Below are positions 1 through 6,655 of a stretch of 16,059 bases of DNA, one piece after another. Positions within the stretch are counted from its first letter, which is position 1; every line of letters starts with the position of its first letter. A model generated the notes under the pieces. It had not been told where the DNA came from, made no database searches, and was given only the letters and a program-made list of their open reading frames with translations. The stretch comes from Clostridia bacterium (GTDB lineage Bacteria > Bacillota > Clostridia > Peptostreptococcales > Anaerovoracaceae). The DNA lies in contig CAAEEA010000082.1 in the NCBI GenBank assembly GCA_900754795.1, positions 1 through 16,059 of the forward strand, in the 5' to 3' direction. The position numbers and the translations under genes were made by a program.

Positions 1-36
1 AAAGGCCATCATCAAAACGAATAATTTTTTCTTCAT
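1..36 (-). CDS. 5' end of a probable secreted or membrane protein (partial)
   Basis: Only the first 12 codons are in the window, reading MKKKLFVLMMAF on the minus strand and leaving at the left edge. Three lysines followed by a hydrophobic run is what the start of a signal peptide or lipoprotein signal looks like. The start is well supported: the complement of 43-50 is AAAGGAGG, six bases before the ATG at 34-36. A promoter-like sequence lies about 80-105 nt upstream. The function cannot be told from so short a piece. Confidence 0.7.
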   Translation of the reverse strand, partial: MKKKLFVLMMAF

Positions 37-113
37 TTCGTTCCTCCTTTACGAACCGTATAATGTTTTGTTGACTTTCGCGCATTAAAACATTAAACTT
101 TTTATGTATATTC

Positions 114-142
114 ACTTTACACTATTATCTAATTTAAGTCAA
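114..142 (-). promoter_or_regulatory. Sigma-A-like promoter for the leftward partial gene
   Basis: On the minus strand TTGACT (complement of 137-142) is followed after 17 bases by TAAAGT (complement of 114-119), a 5/6 and a 4/6 match to the vegetative consensus. It sits in an AT-rich gap between the HAD phosphatase stop and the start codon at 36, and would give a leader of about 70 nt. Assignment is by pattern only. No convincing intrinsic terminator for the HAD gene is seen in this 128-nt gap. Confidence 0.45.
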
Positions 143-164
143 TATATTTTTAATGAGACTATTA

Positions 165-1004
165 TTATTTAACATTGTTTTTAAGTACAAATCTATTCAC
201 GGCAAAAGCAACTCCGTCCTCGTCATTTGAAAGCGTTATATAATCTGCCTTTTCCCTGACCTCATCAAGGGCGTTGGCTACGGCAATACCCAGCCCCGCC
301 GCTTCTATCATGGCTCCGTCGTTAGGGCTGTCCCCCACAGCCATGACGTTTTCTTCTCTTATGTTCAAAATACCGCACAGATGTCTTATGGCGTCCGCCT
401 TGCTTGTAGTCGCCCCTCCTATCTCCAGGTTGTGATGAGTTGAAGTGGTTACCGTGACTGTATCTACAGAAGAAAGCCTTTTCATCATCGCTGATTTGTC
501 TTTCGGATTCTTAAACTGCACATTGATGTTTTCAATTTTTTCGGCGTTCTGCAAAAGAAAATCATATATTTTATCGACAGGCGTGCGAGTAGATACAATA
601 TAGGACGCGTCGAGATAATCTGATCCGTTGTCCCTGACATCCTCGTAAACTTCTCTCTGAATATAAGCTCTTCCTCCCGTAAAAACTTCTATTGGATACT
701 GAGGGTATTCTCTCAGTATTTCCTCAACTGTCTGAATGGACCCGGGATCGGGGCAGTTTGAATATATCACGCTCCGGTCCGGAAGGCTTAACACTCTGGC
801 GCCGTTGGAAGTAATGACATATTCCAGTCCTTTTATACCAAGCACGGCCTCAGGCAGTGAATAAAATGTACGCCCTGTGGCTACTACCACGTGCACTCCT
901 TTGTCTATGGCTTCTTCAAGTGTATTCTTTGTAAATTCAGAAAGCACCGCTCCCTTTCTCAGCGTAGTTCCGTCAAGATCCAGCGCGATGAGTTTTATGT
1001 TCAT
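165..1004 (-). CDS. Cof-type HAD-IIB phosphatase
   Basis: A 279-aa cytosolic haloacid-dehalogenase-superfamily hydrolase, most likely a phosphatase acting on sugar phosphates, flavin phosphates or similar small substrates. Motif I is DLDGT at residues 9-13, with Asp9 the expected nucleophile and Asp11 the acid/base. Motif II is the Thr in ATGRT (residue 43). Motif III is Lys202 in TSKADAI. Motif IV is GDSPND at 224-229, which binds Mg2+. The long insert between motifs II and III is the C2B cap typical of the Cof/YidA group, and the length is normal. The start codon overlaps the stop of the upstream metallo-hydrolase gene (ATGA), so the two are co-transcribed and probably translationally coupled. 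Substrate cannot be predicted from sequence in this family. Confidence 0.9.
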   Translation of the reverse strand: MNIKLIALDLDGTTLRKGAVLSEFTKNTLEEAIDKGVHVVVATGRTFYSLPEAVLGIKGLEYVITSNGARVLSLPDRSVIYSNCPDPGSIQTVEEILREYPQYPIEVFTGGRAYIQREVYEDVRDNGSDYLDASYIVSTRTPVDKIYDFLLQNAEKIENINVQFKNPKDKSAMMKRLSSVDTVTVTTSTHHNLEIGGATTSKADAIRHLCGILNIREENVMAVGDSPNDGAMIEAAGLGIAVANALDEVREKADYITLSNDEDGVAFAVNRFVLKNNVK

Positions 1005-1603
1005 TTTCCGTACTCCTTAAGCATCTGTAAAAACTCGGTGTTATATTTCCTTATCATCTTCATTGACGCGCTGCCGTCATGACCGGGATATACCATATAA
1101 TCATCCGGCCACAGGTTAATTACTTCAGCGCAGGATCTCATCATATCCGCCAAAGACCCGTCCGAAAGATCGGTTCTGCCCAGATCGGTATCAAAGATCG
1201 TATCGCCTGAAAATACAGTCCTGCTCTTTTCGCTTATAATACACAGGGATCCCTTTGTATGGCCGGGCGTCATCTGTATCAGAAGTTTTTCCCCGTCAAG
1301 TTCAAGATACTGTCCGCCGCTCAGAAACAGATCGACTTTTCCTCTGTACATAAGCGAATCTTCAAAACTCATCATCACCGGGCAGCCCAGCTCATCCGCC
1401 GTCTTCGACGCCCCTCCCGTATGATCGTGATGATGATGGGTCAGGATTATTCCTTTCGGATCGAAACAGTTTTCCCTCGCATATCTGATGAATCTGTCCG
1501 GTTCATATCCGGGATCTATTATGTAGCAGCTTCCTCCGTCTTTTTTGCTTATGATATATCCGTTGCTCTGCAGGCTTCCCCCAACGAATCTCTTTATTTT
1601 CAT
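1001..1603 (-). CDS. Metallo-beta-lactamase-fold hydrolase, glyoxalase II-like
   Basis: A 200-aa member of the glyoxalase II/YcbL-like branch of the metallo-beta-lactamase fold. Metal ligands are visible: HxHxDH as His56, His58, Asp60 and His61, His115 in TPGHTKGS, Asp134 in FSGDTIF, and His175 in YPGHDG. Such small proteins hydrolyse thioesters or related substrates in the cytosol. The short length, without the long C-terminal helical domain of classical glyoxalase II, argues against a strict glutathione-thioester enzyme, and the true substrate is unknown. A GGAGG lies 10 nt before the ATG, with a closer GGGG as an alternative ribosome site. It is the first gene of a two-gene unit with the HAD phosphatase. 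It diverges from trkA across a 170-nt gap, in which I see no clear promoter for it. Confidence 0.88.
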   Translation of the reverse strand: MKIKRFVGGSLQSNGYIISKKDGGSCYIIDPGYEPDRFIRYARENCFDPKGIILTHHHHDHTGGASKTADELGCPVMMSFEDSLMYRGKVDLFLSGGQYLELDGEKLLIQMTPGHTKGSLCIISEKSRTVFSGDTIFDTDLGRTDLSDGSLADMMRSCAEVINLWPDDYMVYPGHDGSASMKMIRKYNTEFLQMLKEYGK

Positions 1604-1684
1604 ACAGCCCCGTCCTCCGTGTGTCTATCCGTCAAAATTCCGTTATTTTTAGCAAACAACGGCATGGAAAGTAGTCCGACTCTA

Positions 1685-1712
1685 TTGCAAATTTTTCTTT
1701 ATATGCTACAAT
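1685..1712 (+). promoter_or_regulatory. Promoter of the trkA-trkH operon, extended -10
   Basis: TTGCAA at 1685-1690 and TACAAT at 1707-1712 are separated by 16 bases, and the -10 is preceded by TGC, an extended -10 element. It faces trkA and leaves a leader of roughly 55 nt. The leader holds two small, mutually exclusive stems (1723-1728 with 1735-1740, or 1729-1733 with 1739-1743) followed by a T-rich stretch. These stems are weak and their role is speculative. I see no recognisable c-di-AMP or other known riboswitch here. Confidence 0.6.
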
Positions 1713-1773
1713 ATATCATACAACATTTAAGACGAAATGTCTTTATTTTTGTGTTTAAAAAAGAGGTGCAAAA

Positions 1774-3150
1774 ATGAAAGTTGCCATAGTTGGCGCGGGT
1801 AAGTTAGGCGTTAAAGTAGCCACTACTCTCCTGGGCGGTGATCACGATCTGACCGTGATCGACGAACGGGAAGAAGTGCTGAGTAAAATCTCACAGCAGA
1901 TGGATCTCATGCCGGTTCACGGCAGCGGTCTGGACACGGGTCTGCTCAGGGAATGCGGGATCGAGTCTTTTGATTTCCTCCTCGCTTCCACCGGCAGCGA
2001 CGAAAAAAACATCATAATAGCTTCATTTGCCAAAAAACTCGGCTGTACCAAAGTCATAGCCAGGATCCGGGATCCGGAGCATATGAAACAGGTTGATTTT
2101 ATCAAAGAAAACATGGACATAGATTATGTCGTAAATCCTGATCTGTCCATTACCAATGAAATATATAAATATCTCGTGGAAAAGTATACCCTTACCAACG
2201 GTATATTTTCCAGCGGCAAAGTGGCTCTCGTCCAGTTCAAAGTAAAGAAAATGCGTAAACTGGCGGGGCTTTCCATGGTCGACGCCCGCAAGATACTTCC
2301 CAATATGCTGATCGTGGCGATCTCACGGGAAGGCAAGATCATCATCCCTCACGGCCAGACCACCATAGATTACGATGACACGCTTTATCTTATCGGAGAA
2401 AAATCAGAAATAACAGAACTGCACAAAAAAGTTCACGAAAAAGGCAAATATACTAATCTCCAGAAAGTAATGATAATCGGAGGCGGCAAGACAGGCTTCT
2501 ATCTCGCGGATAAGCTTTCTGAGTTCGGCATTGCCGTAAAGGTCATCGAAAAAGACAAGGACAGATGCTACTATCTTTCAACTCACCTTGACGATGTGAT
2601 GATTCTCCACGGAGACGCCACGGACACCAACCTCCTCGAGGAAGAAAACATAGGAGAAATGGACGCGTTCGTCACCGCCACCGGTCTTGACGAGGAAAAC
2701 CTCCTCCTTGCCCTCATGGCCAAGCAGAGAGGTATAGAAGACGTTATCTCCAAGGTGAGCCGTCAGAGCTACAAGGATCTTATTGAAAAGATGGGCGTTG
2801 ACATGGCTCTCAACCCTCTTGACATAATCGCAAGCATAATACTGCGTTATGTCCAGGGTTCAAAGCGCATAGTTTCTTCGCTGCTGATACAGGGTCAGGC
2901 GGAAATCATAGAAGTGGCCGCTGCCGAGGGAATGAAACTGACCGGCACGCCCCTTTCTGACCTTGATCTTCCTGACGGCGTGCTTATCGCGGCTATCCAC
3001 CGCGGCAACAGCGTAATAATCCCCGACGGAAATACTATCATAGAGGAAGACGACAAAGTTACGATGTTCTGCCTTCTTACAGATATAGCGGAACTCGAAT
3101 CTCTGTTCAGATACAGAAAGGGATTTCACTTCAGTACAAATTCGTTTTAG
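1774..3150 (+). CDS. trkA: Trk potassium uptake regulator TrkA
   Basis: A 458-aa peripheral membrane regulator of TrkH potassium channels, the usual length of full two-lobed TrkA. It has two tandem RCK repeats. Each begins with a Rossmann nucleotide site: GAGKLG at residues 7-12 with acidic Asp30, and GGGKTG at 236-241 with acidic Glu259, which fit NAD(H) or ATP/ADP binding. Each is followed by a TrkA-C ligand-binding lobe (about 140-220 and 365-450). In the known family, TrkA forms a tetrameric ring under the TrkH dimer and gates it on nucleotide binding. The ATG follows AGAGGTG with normal spacing. It is the first gene of the operon, with trkH starting 14 nt after the stop. Both repeats look intact, so this is a complete regulator rather than a single-lobed KtrA/KtrC type. 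Confidence 0.95.
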   Translation: MKVAIVGAGKLGVKVATTLLGGDHDLTVIDEREEVLSKISQQMDLMPVHGSGLDTGLLRECGIESFDFLLASTGSDEKNIIIASFAKKLGCTKVIARIRDPEHMKQVDFIKENMDIDYVVNPDLSITNEIYKYLVEKYTLTNGIFSSGKVALVQFKVKKMRKLAGLSMVDARKILPNMLIVAISREGKIIIPHGQTTIDYDDTLYLIGEKSEITELHKKVHEKGKYTNLQKVMIIGGGKTGFYLADKLSEFGIAVKVIEKDKDRCYYLSTHLDDVMILHGDATDTNLLEEENIGEMDAFVTATGLDEENLLLALMAKQRGIEDVISKVSRQSYKDLIEKMGVDMALNPLDIIASIILRYVQGSKRIVSSLLIQGQAEIIEVAAAEGMKLTGTPLSDLDLPDGVLIAAIHRGNSVIIPDGNTIIEEDDKVTMFCLLTDIAELESLFRYRKGFHFSTNSF

Positions 3151-3164
3151 TGTGAGGTTTACCG

Positions 3165-4640
3165 ATGAATTATAAAATCGGAACCATATTGAAGATTGAA
3201 GGCGCTCTTCTTATGGTGCTTTCAGGCTGTATGGTTCCTTCGCTTTTTATCGCCGTCGCGAAATCTGAAGATTCTTCAATATTCGGATTCGGGAGTGTAA
3301 TATTTATCTGCACTCTGATGGGCTTTATATTGTTCAGACGATTCAGAAGCCGGTCCCGGGCTTATATAAAAAGCCGGGACGGTTTTCTTGTTGCGGCGGT
3401 AAGCTGGTTCATTATTTCTCTCGCGGGCGCCCTGCCGTTCTGGCTTTCCGGAAGTATGCCCAACTTTTTTGACGCTCTCTTTGAGTCAGCTTCCGGCTTC
3501 AGCACCACGGGATCATCCATACTTCAGGACGTCGAAATAATGCCGCGTTCCATACTTTTCTGGCGTTCTTTCACCCACTGGATAGGCGGAATGGGTATAA
3601 TAGTGTTTATAACCGCCATACTCCCCGCTTTCGGGATAAACGGGCAGATCGTTGCCAACGCGGAGACTACCGGTCCTACAAAGGACAAGATAACCGCCAG
3701 ATTCTCCGACAGTTCCAAAGGAATATATTTGATATATATCATCATGACTGTTGTACAGACTCTCCTCCTCAAATTAGGAGGACTGAGCTGGTTTGACTCT
3801 CTTGTACATACTTTCGGTACAGTGGGAACAGGCGGACTGTCGATATATAATACGAGTATTTCATACTATGACAGCGTTTATGTCGAAGTAGTCATCGCTC
3901 TGTTCATGTTCCTCGCGGCAGTTAATTTTAACCTGTATTTTCTTGCCGTCAGGCGCAAAAATATTATGCAGATCTTCCGTGATGAGGAAGCAAGGCTTTA
4001 TTTTATGGTAACATTTACCGCCGGAGCTCTCATAACCGCGTATAATTTTATTTACAACGGTCTCAAGGACTTCGGCGAGACCCTGCTAAACGCTTATTTT
4101 CAGGTCATATCCATACTTACGACCACAGGCTATATGACTGATGATTATGATGTATGGCCTACTTTTTCAAAGATCGTGCTCTTCTCTCTGTTCTTTATAG
4201 GAGGATGTTCTTCCTCCACGAGCGGAGGCATAAAGAGCATAAGAGTATGTGTAGCCATGAAGATGGCGAAGCTCGGCATATCCCAGAAGATCCATCCAAA
4301 CAGAATCACTCCCCTCACTGTCAACGGCAAAGAGATAAGCAACAGCACGGCCATACGGATATCCAATTTTATTTTTACTTACCTGCTGGTGCTCATAATA
4401 GGCACTCTGCTCATATCCTTTGACGGACATGACTTTATCACCAACCTGTCCGCGGCCGGAACGTGTCTGGGAAATATAGGGCCGGGATTTAACATGGTCG
4501 GCCCGACTATGAACTTTTCATTTTTCTCGGATTTTGCCAAATTTGTCTGTTCAGCTCTGATGATAATAGGCAGACTTGAACTTTACACCGTCCTTGTCCT
4601 GTTTTCCAGAAATTACTGGAACGACAACAGGGTCAAATAA
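3165..4640 (+). CDS. trkH: Trk potassium channel subunit TrkH (first copy)
   Basis: A 491-aa polytopic membrane protein of the TrkH/KtrB superfamily, which carries K+ through a pore made of four M1-P-M2 repeats. The four filter turns are visible: STTGSS (113-118), GTGGLS (221-226), TTTGYM (319-324) and GNIGPG (436-441), each with its central glycine. Other family signatures include the HWIGGMG stretch at 138-144 and GGCSSSTSGG at 346-355. Length is normal. GAGG lies seven bases before the ATG, and the gene follows trkA by 14 nt, so it is in the same transcript. Its four filter turns are the more canonical of the two copies in this operon. Function as a TrkA-gated K+ (possibly K+/H+ or K+/Na+) uptake channel is well supported by family and context. 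Confidence 0.95.
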   Translation: MNYKIGTILKIEGALLMVLSGCMVPSLFIAVAKSEDSSIFGFGSVIFICTLMGFILFRRFRSRSRAYIKSRDGFLVAAVSWFIISLAGALPFWLSGSMPNFFDALFESASGFSTTGSSILQDVEIMPRSILFWRSFTHWIGGMGIIVFITAILPAFGINGQIVANAETTGPTKDKITARFSDSSKGIYLIYIIMTVVQTLLLKLGGLSWFDSLVHTFGTVGTGGLSIYNTSISYYDSVYVEVVIALFMFLAAVNFNLYFLAVRRKNIMQIFRDEEARLYFMVTFTAGALITAYNFIYNGLKDFGETLLNAYFQVISILTTTGYMTDDYDVWPTFSKIVLFSLFFIGGCSSSTSGGIKSIRVCVAMKMAKLGISQKIHPNRITPLTVNGKEISNSTAIRISNFIFTYLLVLIIGTLLISFDGHDFITNLSAAGTCLGNIGPGFNMVGPTMNFSFFSDFAKFVCSALMIIGRLELYTVLVLFSRNYWNDNRVK

Positions 4641-4656
4641 GAGAGGTTATCGCAAG

Positions 4657-6129
4657 ATGGGATTAAACGTTAAGGCTATAATAAAAGTACTGGGAATACT
4701 CACTCTTATAGAGGGCATGTTTATGCTGCCCGTCATCACAGCGGCTCTTGTCTTTAACGAATGGACCGCGGCGGGAGCGTTTTTTACCACATGCCTTATA
4801 TGCGTATGCGTTGGGTTTGTCATTCTGACCCAGCTCAAGTTTGACAAGATCGCTCTCAGATCGAGAGAGGGCTATTTTATAGCTTTTCTCAGCTGGGTGT
4901 ATTGCTCCGTTGTTGGCGCTGTCCCGATGTACTTCTGCGGAGAAGAATTTTCATTTGTAAGCTGCCTTTTTGAGTCGGTAGCCGGCTTTTCCACCACAGG
5001 ATGCAGCGTTCTTGATATGGGCATAGTGCCGAAGTCAATGCTCATGTGGAGAGCCATCTGCCACTGGCTTGGCGGCATGGGTATCCTTGTGCTGCTGATT
5101 TCCATATTCCCGCTCTGGGGGATAAACAACCAGTCTCTTGCCACGGCCGAAACTCCGGGCAACCACACGCAGAAAATCGAAGCTTCTTCTTCTGATACCG
5201 GCAAGTTCCTTTACCTTGCATATCTGCTGCTTTCGGCCATCGAGTTCATTCTCCTGACCGCAGGTCCCATGGACTGGTTTAACGCTCTTTTGACAACATG
5301 CAGCAGCATAAGCACCGCCGGACTGATGATCACTCCGGAAAGCGCCTGGATGTATGAACTGCCTTACGTAAGGCTAATAGTCATGATATTCACTGTGCTC
5401 TCTTCCATGAATTTCATAGTGTATTTCCTAATTCTCAAAGGACGCTGGAAAGAAGCTCTGAAAAATTTCGAATCGCGGCTTTATCTGTGCATAATCGGCG
5501 CGGCGACGCTTATAATCGCTCTGTCTCTGCGTCTTACAAACACTTACAGCAGCATGTGGCAGGCAATAAAAGACAGCCTGTGTCAGGTGGTGTCATTTAT
5601 TTCGACATCAGGCTACTTTGTATGCGATTATACCCACTGGCCGACATTTACAACTACATTCCTGATTCTGCTGCTCTTCGTGGGAGGATGCTCGTTTTCA
5701 ACTTCGGGATCTCTCAAAGTCATAAGAGTAGCCGTACTGTCAAAGCTGATTAAAAGAGGCTTCATACAGCAGATACATCCAAATATGGTAAGAGCCGTGG
5801 TTCTTGACGGTCATCCCGTATCGGCCAGAATGGCTTCGGCTATAACGATGCATACCATGCTTTTCTTCGGAGTGTTTGCCATCGGATGCTTATTGCTTTC
5901 ATTTAACAATCTCGATATGGAAACGACTATTACAACCTCCATCGGTATGCTCGCCAACACAGGTGTCTCCCTTGGAATACCGGGCAATACCGGTTACTTC
6001 GGCATGTTCAATGATTTTTCTCAGATCGTCATGTCCCTTCTGATGATTGCCGGCAGGCTCGAAATGTACGCCATGGTAATCGTTTTTGCCAGATCGTTCT
6101 GGAAGCCGGATCGCGCCGTCGCTCTGTAA
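4657..6129 (+). CDS. Second, divergent TrkH paralogue
   Basis: A 490-aa TrkH-family channel subunit just 16 nt downstream of the first copy. I start it at the ATG at 4657, after a GAGAGG element. The longer frame from 4576 would run deep into the upstream trkH and adds non-family residues. The fold is the same, but the filter turns differ: STTGCS (112-117), STAGLM (219-224), STSGYF (316-321) and ANTGVS (433-438). The central glycine is kept in all four, while the usual TGG in turn 2 and GNxGPG in turn 4 are lost. HWLGGMG and GGCSFSTSG family stretches remain. Clear sequence divergence from its neighbour points to an old duplication. It may form its own channel or a heterodimer with TrkH under the shared TrkA. 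Ion selectivity could differ, but that is inference. Confidence 0.93.
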   Translation: MGLNVKAIIKVLGILTLIEGMFMLPVITAALVFNEWTAAGAFFTTCLICVCVGFVILTQLKFDKIALRSREGYFIAFLSWVYCSVVGAVPMYFCGEEFSFVSCLFESVAGFSTTGCSVLDMGIVPKSMLMWRAICHWLGGMGILVLLISIFPLWGINNQSLATAETPGNHTQKIEASSSDTGKFLYLAYLLLSAIEFILLTAGPMDWFNALLTTCSSISTAGLMITPESAWMYELPYVRLIVMIFTVLSSMNFIVYFLILKGRWKEALKNFESRLYLCIIGAATLIIALSLRLTNTYSSMWQAIKDSLCQVVSFISTSGYFVCDYTHWPTFTTTFLILLLFVGGCSFSTSGSLKVIRVAVLSKLIKRGFIQQIHPNMVRAVVLDGHPVSARMASAITMHTMLFFGVFAIGCLLLSFNNLDMETTITTSIGMLANTGVSLGIPGNTGYFGMFNDFSQIVMSLLMIAGRLEMYAMVIVFARSFWKPDRAVAL

Positions 6130-6142
6130 TAATTTTAAATTT

Positions 6143-6172
6143 AAAGGGCAGTATATATATGCTGCCTTTTTT
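6143..6172 (+). terminator. Intrinsic terminator after the trk genes
   Basis: GGCAG (6147-6151) pairs with CTGCC (6162-6166), with extra A/T pairs at the base and an AT-rich loop region, followed by six T. It begins about 14 nt after the stop of the second trkH and lies before the ribosome site of the CBS gene. It may end or attenuate the trk transcript before the CBS gene. The stem is modest, so read-through is plausible. Confidence 0.65.
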
Positions 6173-6203
6173 GCGGCCAGAATTTATCTTTTCGGAGGGT
6201 ATA

Positions 6204-6605
6204 ATGCTCGTTAAAGACATAATGACATCTTCGGTCATATCTGTAAATCCGGAGGACGACTATGAGCGTATCCGTTTCTTAATGCGAAGTGAAGACATTG
6301 GAATAGTGCCGGTATGCGACAGCAGAGATCATATTTTAGGTGTTATAACAGACAGGGATATGCTCACACGTCAGTCGGAAGGCAAAACAGCGGGAGAACT
6401 CATGACTTCCCCCGCCATAACGGTAGATTCGGGAGACGATATCCATCAGGCCGCCCTAAAATTCTCCAGGTACGCCATACGCAGGCTCCCCGTAACAGAA
6501 AGCGGCCGTCTCGCCGGTATGCTGACATTCCGCGACATGGCAAAGAAAAAAGTCCTTATGACGGAGATCGGTCACATAATCTACAACATATGCAATTACA
6601 GATAG
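6204..6605 (+). CDS. Free-standing two-CBS-domain protein
   Basis: A 133-aa cytosolic protein made almost wholly of a tandem CBS pair (a Bateman module), residues about 7-60 and 73-125. Each half has the usual start (VKDIMTSS and AGELMTSP) and the end motif GVITDRDM or GMLTFRDM. Such modules bind adenine nucleotides (AMP, ATP, SAM, sometimes c-di-AMP) and regulate partner proteins. I use the ATG at 6204 because GGAGG lies just before it; the upstream in-frame ATG at 6159 falls inside the terminator stem. Its position behind two trkH genes suggests a sensor for potassium transport, but an intervening terminator weakens that link. It is also a common stand-alone stress protein type, so no specific role is assigned. 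Confidence 0.85.
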   Translation: MLVKDIMTSSVISVNPEDDYERIRFLMRSEDIGIVPVCDSRDHILGVITDRDMLTRQSEGKTAGELMTSPAITVDSGDDIHQAALKFSRYAIRRLPVTESGRLAGMLTFRDMAKKKVLMTEIGHIIYNICNYR

Positions 6606-6609
6606 CAAA

Positions 6610-6643
6610 AGAGCCGGTAAAGGGCGTTGCCCGGGCCGGCTCT
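6610..6643. terminator. Shared bidirectional terminator between convergent genes
   Basis: AGAGCCGG (6610-6617) pairs perfectly with CCGGCTCT (6636-6643), and an inner GGGC/GCCC pair (6622-6625 with 6629-6632) makes a competing or stacked helix. It lies 4 nt after the CBS stop on the plus strand and 12 nt after the ispH-rpsA stop on the minus strand. Minus-strand transcripts get the better T run (CTCTTTTGC); plus-strand ones have only a weak T-rich stretch. Confidence 0.8.
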
Positions 6644-6655
6644 CTGTTTATGATA

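Noticed and set aside
70..98. Plus-strand TTGACT-17-TAAACT promoter-like pair
   Set aside because: It points into the 3' end of the convergent HAD gene and no plus-strand gene follows. Likely chance in AT-rich DNA, though an antisense transcript cannot be excluded.
1613..1773. c-di-AMP (ydaO-type) or other known riboswitch before trkA
   Set aside because: The leader from the likely promoter is only about 55 nt, too short for such a riboswitch, and the conserved elements are not seen.
1840..1860. Perfect 7-bp inverted repeat GATCACG/CGTGATC
   Set aside because: It is within the trkA coding sequence at the conserved GDHDLTVID stretch. Codon use explains it and no regulatory context is seen.
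4576..4656. Extended N-terminus for the second TrkH from an ATG at 4576
   Set aside because: It would overlap the first trkH by 65 nt and add residues unlike the family. The ATG at 4657 has a nearby GAGAGG and matches the family start.
6159..6203. Upstream in-frame ATG for the CBS protein
   Set aside because: It lies inside the trk terminator hairpin and has no ribosome site, while the ATG at 6204 follows GGAGG directly.
6200..6205. TATAAT box at the CBS gene start
   Set aside because: It overlaps the start codon and has no -35 at suitable spacing, so it is a chance match.
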